A stretch of 64,000 bases of DNA from positions 1 to 64,000 of the forward strand of contig QNYO01000007.1 in the NCBI GenBank assembly GCA_003978765.1, written 5' to 3'. The notes under the pieces are model-generated. The model did no database searches. It was not told the DNA's origin and saw nothing but the letters and a program-made list of their open reading frames with translations. Position 1 is the first letter of the stretch. Every line of letters begins with the position of its first letter. The position numbers were made by a program, and so were the translations under genes. Positions 39,226-47,818 of the stretch are shown here, piece after piece. This DNA comes from Hydrogenimonas sp. GTDB lineage: Bacteria; Campylobacterota; Campylobacteria; Campylobacterales; Hydrogenimonadaceae.

Positions 39226-39735
39226 TTATTTTATCCACTCATCAATAATTTTTGTTAATTCTTTATCATATGTATCATGATTAGAATGTTCTTCAAGTGG
39301 ATTTTGCCACCATCTTTTATGTACTCTTACCCATTCTTTATAATCAACTAGATTTAGCATTTTTTCTTCATTTTTTGTATATGAATATGTATCTGAAATT
39401 AAATTAAAAATCATTTCACAATATTGTTCATATTGCAAATATTTTTTTACAGTTTCATCTTCAAAATTGATTTTAGAGTTTTTTCTATATTCTTCAGCAA
39501 AATCATCCCACCCGTCTATAAATTGTTTATTTTCTAAAAATGGATTATGAAAAGCAATATCTTGAATTTTAAATAATCTATCATTTATAGTATTTTCAAA
39601 TCCAAAAGCTCTATTTTTATGATAAAAAAATATGCTTAAACCTGTAGAAAATAGCAATGATAATGCTAAAACAATAGTTTTTAAATCAATATAATTCGAT
39701 TGTAACAAACAATGTATAGTTGCATTACTATCCAT
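39226..39735 (-). CDS. Small membrane-anchored protein of the AT-rich island
   Basis: I do not recognise this 169-residue protein. One predicted helix (about residues 17-38) is followed by a cytoplasmic-looking, Asn/Lys/Glu/Trp-rich helical domain (FAEEYRKNSKINFEDE, WVRVHKRWWQNPLEEH). It starts six bases after the caspase-like gene with GGAG upstream, so the two are co-transcribed. In effector operons a companion of this shape could be a membrane-targeting partner or pore former; that is speculation. Strongly AT-rich codon use compared with asnB. Confidence 0.75.
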   Translation of the reverse strand: MDSNATIHCLLQSNYIDLKTIVLALSLLFSTGLSIFFYHKNRAFGFENTINDRLFKIQDIAFHNPFLENKQFIDGWDDFAEEYRKNSKINFEDETVKKYLQYEQYCEMIFNLISDTYSYTKNEEKMLNLVDYKEWVRVHKRWWQNPLEEHSNHDTYDKELTKIIDEWIK

Positions 39736-39741
39736 ATCTAT

Positions 39742-40458
39742 TTATTCTCCAAGTGAAAATGGCAATATTTTTTTTGATTTAATACAACTGCATTGTGGAT
39801 TTTGCTTATTACTAGTTTTCTCTTGCACTATTTTTTTTGCTTGCAAGTAGGCTACTCTTGAATTTAGAATTTCTTCATTATTGTTTAGTGCGACTTTTAA
39901 TAAGTTATATGCGAAATATCCACCTAATTCTGAATCATCTTGTGATGATTCATCGATGCTACTTGAATATAATATAACTTGTTGATTAGGACATTTTATT
40001 ATGGCTTCTTGATACATTGCTCTGTAATCTTTATGGAATTTATATCGCTCTCCAAGACTTTCCATTGCTATTACAGTTTTTTCAAAAGGAATATCATTTT
40101 CTACTCCTGCACAAGTATCAAGTATTGTTATTTGTTTATTAGCTATATTGATTAATTCATTCTCATAAATAAAATCGTTATAAAGATATAATTTTCTACA
40201 TTCTTTCCAACTAGAATAACTACCGTGGCCACTAAATAATAAAAATACAAAATCATTATTTTCTTTTTTAATATCTTCTAACTTTTTTAAGACCTGTTCT
40301 TTTGTTTCGTCTAAAGATAGTATTATTTCATTTTCATACCACTTACCACCCATATTAGATTTCAGAAATTTATTATAATTTTGAACATCTTTTTTTACAC
40401 CCTCAAGATATTCTTCTGGTTCTCCTGAGTTTCCTATAATTAGAGCTCTTCTTTTCAT
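39742..40458 (-). CDS. Caspase-like cysteine protease (peptidase C14 / metacaspase type)
   Basis: A 238-residue single-domain caspase-hemoglobinase-fold protein. The first strand is RRALIIGNSGE; strand 3 ends in the catalytic histidine, FLLFSGHGSY (H78); strand 4 ends in the catalytic cysteine, TILDTCAGVE (C116). The late SSSIDESSQDDSELGGYFAYNLL matches the substrate-loop and GxFxxxLL pattern of bacterial caspases. No signal peptide or recognition domain is fused. AAAGGA lies upstream of the ATG. It sits between a protein kinase and a membrane protein, all on one strand. Bacterial caspases are known as effectors in several immune systems; that role here is inferred. Confidence 0.9.
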   Translation of the reverse strand: MKRRALIIGNSGEPEEYLEGVKKDVQNYNKFLKSNMGGKWYENEIILSLDETKEQVLKKLEDIKKENNDFVFLLFSGHGSYSSWKECRKLYLYNDFIYENELINIANKQITILDTCAGVENDIPFEKTVIAMESLGERYKFHKDYRAMYQEAIIKCPNQQVILYSSSIDESSQDDSELGGYFAYNLLKVALNNNEEILNSRVAYLQAKKIVQEKTSNKQNPQCSCIKSKKILPFSLGE

Positions 40459-40478
40459 GAGTATCCTTTATTAAATTT

Positions 40479-40527
40479 AACCTAACGACTGACTTCACTG
40501 ACAGGTTTACCTATTCGGTGCTAGGTT
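40479..40527. repeat. Octamer-bounded spacer between the caspase and kinase genes
   Basis: The 49-base element begins AACCTAAC and ends GCTAGGTT, near-inverted copies. Matching partners are GTTAGGTT at 39220 and AACCTAAA at 42123, so each two-gene unit is flanked by inverted octamers. The layout recalls integron cassette junctions (RYYYAAC and GTTRRRY), but inner L-type boxes are not recognisable. Confidence 0.45.
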
Positions 40528-40539
40528 TTATTAGCATTT

Positions 40540-41613
40540 TTAATAACATTCATATTCATCTGGTCGTAAAGGTGGATAATTTCTACCTGAGTCTATATAT
40601 TTTTTTTGAAAATCTATAGGTTTATCATTTAAATCTCCGAAACGATAATCCCAGAAAAGTCCAGCAGCTACTCCTAATGACATTCTGCTTGAACTTTTAA
40701 CTTTAAGTAAACCTTCTAAAATTCTAATTAAAATATAATTATTATCCAATTTATCGTGGATTGAAGTAAGCTTATGGCTGATTATATTTTCAATTTCTTT
40801 TGTACATACTAAATGTGCATATTCTGAAATAGATTCAATATTTAAAATATCTTCACCTTTAAGAAGTTTATAAAATAATATACCAATAGCCCAAGCTTCT
40901 CCACAACCAGGATTATAACTGAAAGCATCTATTGGATTTGAAAATATTTCTGGTGGCAATGATCTAAAGGAACCTTCAATTCTTCTATTTACATTTTGAT
41001 AAATTTTTTCATTGCCATGTCCATCATCTTCATAATTAAATGCAAGTGGCATAATTGCATTACCAAAGTCAGTAATAATTACCTTTGCATCAACAAAGTT
41101 CCTAGCAGTATGAAACTGGTTAGCCCATTCTGGTTCTTCATCTAAAAAAATAATATTTCCAGGATGGAAGTCTCGATGTGAAATCATTGTTGCCATATAT
41201 GCCGCTGAACTGCAACATCTGTGGACTATATTAATTATTTCTTCTAAAGTAGGATTATTTAATTCTAAAAGAATTTTTTCTAAAGGTTTGCCATTTATCC
41301 ATTCTGTAGCATAGTAATATATTGGCAATGTTTCATGCTCACTAGCAATTAGTATACGAGGTACTATTTTTATAGGCTTCATTCTTTCTGATTCTAAGAA
41401 CTTTGCTTCCATTTTAAATTTATATAATTCTAACTCATTTCTTGGTGAAATTAAAAATTTAATAAATATTTTTTCATCAAAATTTTCAATATTAAAATAT
41501 TTAAAAGAGGAAGCACCATTTCCACCAAGTTGAGATTCTATTTGATACACTTTATTATCAATAGTAATTTGATCTAATTTGGCTAGAGTTAAAATATTTT
41601 TATCTTTATTCAT
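40540..41613 (-). CDS. Ser/Thr (eukaryotic-like) protein kinase
   Basis: A full-length kinase domain in 357 residues from the preferred ATG at 41613, nine bases after AAGG; the track start at 41655 lies inside the upstream frame. From that start: glycine-rich loop LGGNGASS (29-36), lysine in IFIKFL (K52), catalytic HRDFHPGN (146-153), metal-binding DFGN (182-185), a SLPPE motif near 215 and AWAIGILFYKLL of the F helix. All catalytic residues are present, so it should be active. No membrane helix or sensor domain is seen; the C-terminal 40 residues are polar. It overlaps the decayed gene upstream by eight bases and precedes the caspase-like gene. Confidence 0.88.
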   Translation of the reverse strand: MNKDKNILTLAKLDQITIDNKVYQIESQLGGNGASSFKYFNIENFDEKIFIKFLISPRNELELYKFKMEAKFLESERMKPIKIVPRILIASEHETLPIYYYATEWINGKPLEKILLELNNPTLEEIINIVHRCCSSAAYMATMISHRDFHPGNIIFLDEEPEWANQFHTARNFVDAKVIITDFGNAIMPLAFNYEDDGHGNEKIYQNVNRRIEGSFRSLPPEIFSNPIDAFSYNPGCGEAWAIGILFYKLLKGEDILNIESISEYAHLVCTKEIENIISHKLTSIHDKLDNNYILIRILEGLLKVKSSSRMSLGVAAGLFWDYRFGDLNDKPIDFQKKYIDSGRNYPPLRPDEYECY

Positions 41614-42015
41614 ACGAAACAACCTTATATTTTTCACAAAATAACATAATTTCATTACATGATTTTATTGCTTTTTGTAAGTTTCCTATTTGATATTCAT
41701 TTTCAATTATAAATTCTTCAATAGACATCCATGGATAATCTTCAATTTCAATTAAATCATGACATTTGGGACTCCAGCATATTTCGAAGTCACCTATAGG
41801 TTCAATTACTGCAATTTCTCCGTACTGTTTAGCACTTTGTATATCACCAGTACAAAAAATGCTTTGGCTTCTAAATCTTATGCCAAACTTTTTCATAAAA
41901 TACTCATCAACACGCTCATGTATATTTAAAGCTAAATTTCTAGGCTTACGATTTTTCTTGTAGTGATGATACTTCCAATTTCTGGTAAATTTTTAAAACC
42001 TCTATATAATTTGAT
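41606..42015 (-). pseudogene. Decayed small gene: lost start codon and one-base frameshift
   Basis: The track shows only a 96-residue frame from 41896. Upstream, two overlapping frames join into one 136-residue protein if one base is added to the A5 run at 41952-41956: ...LYRGFKNLPEIGSIITTRK + NRKPRNLALNIHERVDEYF... The first frame has a GGAGG seven bases before ATC AAA TTA, exactly where ATG is expected. The protein has LYRG near its start and FCTGDIQSAKQYG midway, loosely like ADP-ribosyltransferase folds. That resemblance is weak. A sequencing error could explain the frameshift but not also the missing ATG. A truncated 96-residue product from 41896 remains possible. Confidence 0.65.
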
Positions 42016-42056
42016 AGTATTACCTCCACTGCTAACTATTTATTCACTTTCAAAAA

Positions 42057-42085
42057 ATAGTATCAAAAACAATATATTTTGTCAA
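42057..42085 (-). promoter_or_regulatory. Consensus promoter of the AT-rich island
   Basis: TTGACA (42085-42080) and TACTAT (42062-42057) with exactly 17 bases between, preceded by TTTTTGA. It is the only textbook -35/-10 pair noticed in the window and it points into the decayed gene, kinase, caspase and membrane protein. Core genes here mostly lack a -35 box. Confidence 0.75.
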
Positions 42086-42190
42086 TATAAAAACTTATAC
42101 TATATGTTTTTAATTATATTAAAACCTAAATTGCTAGTTAGTTAGAAAGAAGGATCTAGAGTACTCCATAAAAAGCTTGAAGAGCGATTT

Positions 42191-42301
42191 ATGGAGCAAA
42201 GAATTATAACCGTTGAAAAAATTAGAAAAGGCGTTGAAACAGCCTTTTCTATGATAGTAGCTAAGCTTGATGAAGAGCAACAAGTGTTGTTGCTCAACTA
42301 G
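42191..42301 (+). CDS. Short frame at the right margin of the island, probably a gene remnant
   Basis: Too short for the ORF track: 36 residues from ATG (MEQRIITVEKIRKGVETAF...), with the open frame reaching back to 42146. It reads like the helical, charged C-terminal end of a larger protein. No ribosome-binding site precedes the ATG. It may be the stump of a gene interrupted when the island arrived. Low confidence that it is expressed. Confidence 0.3.
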   Translation: MEQRIITVEKIRKGVETAFSMIVAKLDEEQQVLLLN

Positions 42302-42310
42302 AAATTTAGA

Positions 42311-43393
42311 TTAAAAAAATGCGACGACCCACTTCGTAATGAAATAACCACCAATCAAGAGCCAAGCAAACATAGCACTTGCTGTATAAAGTGGTGCTAG
42401 TCCAAGCCCTTTGAATTTTGCAAAGCGTGTTCCCATACCGAGTGCTGTCATTGCCATTGTTAACAAGAAGGTGTCAATGGCATTGATATTGGCAATAGCT
42501 GTTGTAAGCATCTGTGCCATACTCTCACTTGCACCACTCTGGATATAGCCTTGAATCAGTGAATTTACACCTGCCATACCGATAAAATAGACGGCAAACC
42601 ATGGAATCACAAGCTTCACACCACCCCCTTCAGCACCACTCTTTTTAGCACTGTATGAGAGGTAGATACCAAGCAAAATCAGCATTGGAGCGATCATAAT
42701 AACGCGGGTCATCTTAACAATCACAGCGGCTTTTGCCATTTCAGTGTCGGGACCATTCATACTTCCAACAGCAACAACCTGTGCCACTTCATGGATGGTA
42801 CCTCCTACATAGATACCAAATTCACGCCCTGTCATATCAAAGATACCCGAGGTATAAAGGATCGGATAAAGGAACATCGCAATCGTTCCAAAAAGGACAA
42901 CCATCGAAACAGCAACAGCCGCTTTATGCTCCTCTGATTTTAAAACAGGCTCCGTCGCCAATACCGCTGCTGCTCCACAAACAGAGGCACCCGAAGCTGT
43001 CAACATCGCGGTATCACGATCAAGTTTGAAGATCTTATGCCCCAACCATGTTCCAAGAATAAAGGTGGTTGAGAGCATAATGAGTGAAACCATAAACCCT
43101 TCGATACCCACTTCAGCAATCTGCTGAAAAGTGATACGAAAACCGTAAAAGACAATCGCAAAACGAAGAATCTTTTTTGCAGAAAAGACAATCCCCGTCT
43201 CCCATTCAGCTGGAAAGCGGTTATGGAGTGTATTCGCATAAAAGATACCGATGACGATACCGACAACCAGTGGTGAAATACCCAGTTTTTGGATAGGTGC
43301 AAGATCAGCAATATAGGTTGCAGCCGATGCAACGAGCGCAACAAAGATAATACCGCTAATCGTCCCCTTCCGCTTCTCTGGTGAAAATGGCAT
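42311..43393 (-). CDS. YeiH-family (UPF0324/PSE) putative anion exporter
   Basis: A 360-residue membrane protein with about ten helices. The start at 43393 is chosen because AAGGAG lies five bases upstream; the track extends 39 codons further into the promoter. Family hallmarks include GIVIGIFYANTL, GASVCGAAAVLATEPV and GGTIHEVAQVVAVG. YeiH proteins are annotated as possible sulfate or sulfonate exporters. It is divergent from a LysR regulator that probably controls it, the same pairing as yeiH-yeiE in enterics. Not part of the AT-rich island by composition. Confidence 0.88.
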   Translation of the reverse strand: MPFSPEKRKGTISGIIFVALVASAATYIADLAPIQKLGISPLVVGIVIGIFYANTLHNRFPAEWETGIVFSAKKILRFAIVFYGFRITFQQIAEVGIEGFMVSLIMLSTTFILGTWLGHKIFKLDRDTAMLTASGASVCGAAAVLATEPVLKSEEHKAAVAVSMVVLFGTIAMFLYPILYTSGIFDMTGREFGIYVGGTIHEVAQVVAVGSMNGPDTEMAKAAVIVKMTRVIMIAPMLILLGIYLSYSAKKSGAEGGGVKLVIPWFAVYFIGMAGVNSLIQGYIQSGASESMAQMLTTAIANINAIDTFLLTMAMTALGMGTRFAKFKGLGLAPLYTASAMFAWLLIGGYFITKWVVAFF

Positions 43394-43549
43394 TGTACTC
43401 CTTTTGTATAAAGTAAAAAAGAGACTTCTATTACCCAAAATTATAGTATTAGATTTTGGAATTATAATATATCCTCTTTTGATAAGCAAAATAAAATAAA
43501 TGTGATACAATAATAAGAATATTTGACATTATTGGAGTGAGAGTAGAAG
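43394..43549. promoter_or_regulatory. Divergent yeiH-lysR control region
   Basis: Contains a plus-strand TACAAT -10 (43505-43510) for the regulator and a minus-strand TATAAT (43445-43440) for yeiH. AATTATA occurs twice around an AT-rich stretch near 43440-43470 and may be part of a LysR T-N11-A type site. Confidence 0.45.
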
Positions 43550-44452
43550 ATGAAAGCAACACTACGCCAAATGGAGATCTTCCTTGAAGTCGCACATACA
43601 GGGCATCTGACAAAAGTTGCAGAGAAGATGGGGGTGAGTCAATCAGCGGTCTCAATGTCGATCAAAGAGCTTGAAAATATTATCGGATACAAGCTTTTTG
43701 ATCGCATCAACAAAAAGCTTGTTTTGAACGAAAAGGGGCGTGCTTTTGCTGAAGCGATTGCTCCATTGGTTGCAAAACTAAATGATATTGAAGAAGAGTT
43801 CAAAAATGATGAGAATAATGGGGAACTTCTCATTGGTGTCAGTACCACGATTGCTGACTACCTCATTCCTCCCATTATCTGCCACTATATGAATATCTAT
43901 CCTCATGTTAAGGTCAATCTCAAAATTGGAAATACCCGTCAAATTGCAGAGATGATCGAAAATGGTGCAATCGATATTGGATTTGTCGAAGGGCATGTTG
44001 ATTCTACATCGATTCAACAAGAGACGGTTGGACTTGACGAGCTGATCGTTGTCACAGGGGATAAGGAGCTTGCTGCCAATGAAGAGGGCTATTATATCGA
44101 TAACCTGTTAGATAAACAGTGGATTCTACGTGAAGAGGGCTCAGGTACGCGAGAGGTTTTTCTAACACATCTTGGAGAGATGGCATCGCAACTCAACCTC
44201 TTCTTAGAGCTTGGTCATCCTGAATCGATCAAAAATATGTTGATTCAAAGTGGTAAATGCCTCACGTGCCTACCGCGTATCAGTGTCATGAAAGAGCTTG
44301 AGCGTGGAGATCTCTTTGAAGTCAAAATCAAAAAGTTGAAGTTTGAGCGCCAATTCCTTCTCATTTACCATAAAGATAAGTACAAAACTTCTCTTCTCAA
44401 TAAATTTATCTACTTCACAAGAATTCAGTTGGGGAAAATACTCAAACGGTAA
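43550..44452 (+). CDS. LysR-family transcriptional regulator
   Basis: A 300-residue regulator with an N-terminal winged helix-turn-helix (TKVAEKMGVSQSAVSMSIKELE, about 18-42) and a type 2 periplasmic-binding-like effector domain (about 90-290). It resembles YeiE/CysB-like members that pair with yeiH transporters. Effector unknown; a sulfur or anion signal is an inference from the neighbour. It ends six bases before the convergent mobA. Confidence 0.92.
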   Translation: MKATLRQMEIFLEVAHTGHLTKVAEKMGVSQSAVSMSIKELENIIGYKLFDRINKKLVLNEKGRAFAEAIAPLVAKLNDIEEEFKNDENNGELLIGVSTTIADYLIPPIICHYMNIYPHVKVNLKIGNTRQIAEMIENGAIDIGFVEGHVDSTSIQQETVGLDELIVVTGDKELAANEEGYYIDNLLDKQWILREEGSGTREVFLTHLGEMASQLNLFLELGHPESIKNMLIQSGKCLTCLPRISVMKELERGDLFEVKIKKLKFERQFLLIYHKDKYKTSLLNKFIYFTRIQLGKILKR

Positions 44453-44458
44453 CACCGC

Positions 44459-45040
44459 TTAAGCTTGGATCTTCTTAATCGCCAATTGATACTCTTCGGG
44501 ATGATTCAGATTCAAAAAGGGATCATCCCGATCAAATGGCACAAAATGGGTCGCTGATGATTTAAGAAGATACCCCAATCGATGCTGACCCTCTTGAACC
44601 ATCTGCATCAACTTTGGTAAAAGTTTTCGTGTATAGATACCACACATTGGATGGATACCATTTGGACTTTTGGCAATCACAGCCTCCATCTCCCCTGCGT
44701 TAAAAGATGAGACCATCTTTTCAATCACAGCTTCATCTACAAATGGGGTATCGACACTCAAAGCAAAAAAAGCCTCATCATCAAGGTGATGAAAAACAGC
44801 TAACAGACCAGCTGTCGGTGCATAGGTACCAAGTGTTTCATCATCAAAAATAAGGGGAGCTTCAAAAGAGAACTTATCACATTTGGTGCTGATATAGAGC
44901 TTTTGAAAGTGTGGAAGGAGTCGGCGATACTGATACTCTGTGAGAGTCTCATAACCGCCAAATGGGAGAAGTGCTTTATCTTCTCCCATGCGTGAGCTTT
45001 TACCGCCTGCAAAAATAACGCAAGGCAGAGAAAATTTCAT
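44459..45040 (-). CDS. mobA: Molybdenum cofactor guanylyltransferase
   Basis: Attaches GMP to molybdopterin. The 193-residue nucleotidyltransferase begins with the loop CVIFAGGKSSRMGEDKALLPFGG. It carries the ALSVDTPFVDEAV metal aspartate region and a family-typical CGIYTRKLLP. It directly follows leuC (TAAATG), and the Moco genes at 19-21 kb need its product. Confidence 0.93.
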   Translation of the reverse strand: MKFSLPCVIFAGGKSSRMGEDKALLPFGGYETLTEYQYRRLLPHFQKLYISTKCDKFSFEAPLIFDDETLGTYAPTAGLLAVFHHLDDEAFFALSVDTPFVDEAVIEKMVSSFNAGEMEAVIAKSPNGIHPMCGIYTRKLLPKLMQMVQEGQHRLGYLLKSSATHFVPFDRDDPFLNLNHPEEYQLAIKKIQA

Positions 45041-46306
45041 TTAGATGTCACGAGGATCGACAATTTTACCAGCAATGGCACTTGCTGCTGCAACTGCTGA
45101 GTTGGCAAGATAGATCTCACTACTTCGTGCACCCATACGACCAATAAAGTTACGGTTGGTTGTTGAGATACAGCGCTCATTGTCACCAAGAATTCCCATA
45201 TAACCGCCAAGACATGCACCACATGTTGGGTTAGAGACAACCGCACCCGCATCAATGAGTGTATCGATATATCCTGCTTTTTCTGCTGCTTTGAGAATCT
45301 TCTGTGTTGCAGGGGTCACAATCATACGTGTATGGCGTGCAACCTTTTTACCTTTGACAATCTCTGCGGCAATCTTAATATCGCTAAGACGTCCATTGGT
45401 ACAGCTTCCAATAAAGACTTGATCGATTCTCAAATCGTCTGCAACAGCTTGACTGATTGGCTTACCATTACTTGGAAGGTGTGGATAAGCAATCACCGGT
45501 TCAAGTTTGCTCACATCAATCTCAATCACTTGACAATATTCGGCATCTTCATCTGAGTAGTGGAATTTTGGTTCACGTGCCAATGGTTTATCAGCAAGGA
45601 ATGCTTTGGTCACATCATCACATGCGATAATACCACTCTTCGCACCCGCTTCAATCGCCATGTTACAAAGACTAAAGCGGTCATCCATGCTCAAATATTC
45701 AATCGTATCACCGGTAAATTCAAGTGCTTTATAAAGGGCACCATCGACACCGATTCTACGGATCAATTCCAAAATCAAATCTTTTCCGTAAACATGTTCA
45801 CCTGGTTTTCCTGTAAAGACCACTTTGATCGTTTCAGGTACTTTAAACCAGTTACCACCGGTGATCATCGCAAATGCCAAGTCTGTCGATCCCATACCTG
45901 TTGCAAAGGCACCAAGCGCACCATGGGTACAGGTGTGACTGTCAGCACCAATAATTACATCACCGGGTACAACCAAACCCTTTTCAGGCAAGAGGGCATG
46001 CTCAATCCCCATATCCTTCTCATCAAAGAAGTGCTTGAGATTGTGCTTATAAGCAAACTCTCGGCTAATTTTCGCCTGATTGGCACTGGCAATATCTTTG
46101 GCTGGAATAAAGTGGTCCATAACGATTGAGAAACCGTCAGGATTTGCCAATTTTGTTGCACCACTCTCTTCAAATGCACGAATCGAGATCGGGGTTGTAA
46201 TATCGTTACCAATAACCATATCGATATTACACCGTACAATCTCGCCCGCTTTGACCTCACGTCCAACATGCTCGCTAAAAATCTTTTCTGTAATGGTCTG
46301 TCCCAT
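45041..46306 (-). CDS. leuC: 3-isopropylmalate dehydratase large subunit
   Basis: An aconitase-superfamily enzyme of leucine synthesis. The 421 residues carry three iron-sulfur cysteines in GSCTNGR and NPTCGACLGG, plus GADSHTCTHGALGAFATGMG. This is the short, monofunctional prokaryotic form. leuD is not adjacent. It is divergent from the NFACT gene. Confidence 0.95.
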   Translation of the reverse strand: MGQTITEKIFSEHVGREVKAGEIVRCNIDMVIGNDITTPISIRAFEESGATKLANPDGFSIVMDHFIPAKDIASANQAKISREFAYKHNLKHFFDEKDMGIEHALLPEKGLVVPGDVIIGADSHTCTHGALGAFATGMGSTDLAFAMITGGNWFKVPETIKVVFTGKPGEHVYGKDLILELIRRIGVDGALYKALEFTGDTIEYLSMDDRFSLCNMAIEAGAKSGIIACDDVTKAFLADKPLAREPKFHYSDEDAEYCQVIEIDVSKLEPVIAYPHLPSNGKPISQAVADDLRIDQVFIGSCTNGRLSDIKIAAEIVKGKKVARHTRMIVTPATQKILKAAEKAGYIDTLIDAGAVVSNPTCGACLGGYMGILGDNERCISTTNRNFIGRMGARSSEIYLANSAVAAASAIAGKIVDPRDI

Positions 46307-46428
46307 GAAAATCCTTCTGGATGGCTTGACTGCCCGGATTATATCAAAAAAGAGCTGTTAACTCTCAAAGGTTATCAGCAATCCCTTATCGACTCTTTGG
46401 CATATCGTTCACGATTTAAGGGGTATGT

Positions 46429-46434
46429 TACAAT
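46429..46434 (+). promoter_or_regulatory. -10 box for the NFACT gene
   Basis: TACAAT in TATGTTACAATG, 53 bases before the start codon, in the leuC-NFACT divergent gap. Confidence 0.4.
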
Positions 46435-46487
46435 GATAGTCATTCATCACTTTACCTATATTTATAGAAGGATTCAGTTAAATAGCC

Positions 46488-47813
46488 ATGAAATTTTACG
46501 AACTTCAAGCCATTGCAGAGTATTTACGTCACTTTAAACAGATCCGTTCCGCTGAAAGAGTTGATGACAATGTCATTCGTCTCGTTTTTGATAAAAACCA
46601 TGCGCTCGGTTTTGACCTCTCTCGTGGAGAGAGTGAAATCTTTTCAGCCCAAACGTATGAGAGTATGCGAAGCTACCATGCACCCTTTGATACGATGCTT
46701 AAAAAGCGTTTTAATGGTGCCAAAATCGTTGATGTCGATATGCCCCAAAATGATAAAATCATCCGCATTCACGCCTCCCTTCAAGGAGCCTACAAAGCCC
46801 AAACAAGCTTTCTACAACTTGAGTTTACAGGTCGTCATACCAATGCAATTATCCTTGATGAGCATGGGATTATCCTTGAAGCACTCCGTCATGTCGATAG
46901 TGATGCAAGCTACCGTGTCGTCCAACCAGGTATCGAGCTTAAACCACTGATTCCTTATGAAGGCAAACGGACAGAAGGAGTAATAGAAGATGTCGAAGCA
47001 TGGCTCAATGAGCGTGCCATACGACGCAGAGAAAAACGCCTCACTCAGCTTAAAAAACGCCATGCACAGAAGTTGAAAAAGAAGATTGCCCGTCTTCAAG
47101 AGGAGCTCAACCATCTTCCCGATCAATCAAAATTGGAAGAGAAGGCACAAACCTACGCCCTCTATGCATCCATCGTCTTGGCACATCTTCATCAGATTAA
47201 ACCCTACGATACCAAACTTGAAACGGAGGATTTTGAGGGTCATCCCATTACCATCGAACTCCCTGCCCTTCCCAATCCAAAGCGTATGGGAGAACACTTC
47301 TACACCCTCTCCAAACGCCTCTCCAACAAGGCGGCCCATCTACATATTGAAGAGGAGAATCTCAAAAGCCGTATCGCCTTTTATCAACGGCTTTTAGAGA
47401 ATCTGCAACAGGCACAGAGTGAAGCACAAATCGCCCTTCTCTTTCCACCCAAACAACAACGTAAAAAGAAGCAGACAAAAGCGCAATGTGAAATCTTCTG
47501 GATCGATGCCTTTCGGGTCATGGTTGGTCGGAATGAACGCGAAAATGAGTGGGTACTCAAACAGGCAAAAGCCAATGATATGTGGCTTCACCTTAAAGAT
47601 CGCCCCTCCTCTCACGTGATTATCCAAAGTGGCGGTCGCAAACAGATTCCCAAAGAGGTGATCGAAAAGGCTGCCAAAATCTGTGTTGAGACAAGTGTGA
47701 CTCAACCGGGTACCTATTTGGTCGATGTTACTCATAGACGCAATGTGAAAATTGTTAAAGGGGCACATGTCAACTATGTCAATTACGATACGCTAAAGGT
47801 CGAGAAAGGATAG
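46488..47813 (+). CDS. NFACT-family ribosome quality control protein (RqcH-like)
   Basis: A 441-residue protein with the NFACT-N domain, a central coiled coil (about 185-215 and 275-315) and a C-terminal NFACT-R domain (DUF814: EWVLKQAKANDMWLHLKDRPSSHVII). Bacterial RqcH tags stalled nascent chains with alanine; older annotation calls the family fibronectin-binding. It lacks much of the middle HhH region and is shorter than Bacillus RqcH (about 570), as is usual in Campylobacterota. Confidence 0.88.
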   Translation: MKFYELQAIAEYLRHFKQIRSAERVDDNVIRLVFDKNHALGFDLSRGESEIFSAQTYESMRSYHAPFDTMLKKRFNGAKIVDVDMPQNDKIIRIHASLQGAYKAQTSFLQLEFTGRHTNAIILDEHGIILEALRHVDSDASYRVVQPGIELKPLIPYEGKRTEGVIEDVEAWLNERAIRRREKRLTQLKKRHAQKLKKKIARLQEELNHLPDQSKLEEKAQTYALYASIVLAHLHQIKPYDTKLETEDFEGHPITIELPALPNPKRMGEHFYTLSKRLSNKAAHLHIEEENLKSRIAFYQRLLENLQQAQSEAQIALLFPPKQQRKKKQTKAQCEIFWIDAFRVMVGRNERENEWVLKQAKANDMWLHLKDRPSSHVIIQSGGRKQIPKEVIEKAAKICVETSVTQPGTYLVDVTHRRNVKIVKGAHVNYVNYDTLKVEKG

Positions 47814-47818
47814 TCATC

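Noticed and set aside
40479-40527. Canonical integron attC site
   Set aside because: Terminal boxes fit, but inner L boxes and the extrahelical base pattern cannot be found, so I report only octamer-bounded spacing.
41766-42145. Two plus-strand frames (41766-41963, 41963-42145) inside the island
   Set aside because: They are antisense to the decayed gene and its promoter; Phe/Leu/Ser-rich and without motifs.
43394-43510. 39-codon N-terminal extension of yeiH in the track
   Set aside because: The extension is translated promoter DNA; AAGGAG precedes the ATG at 43393.
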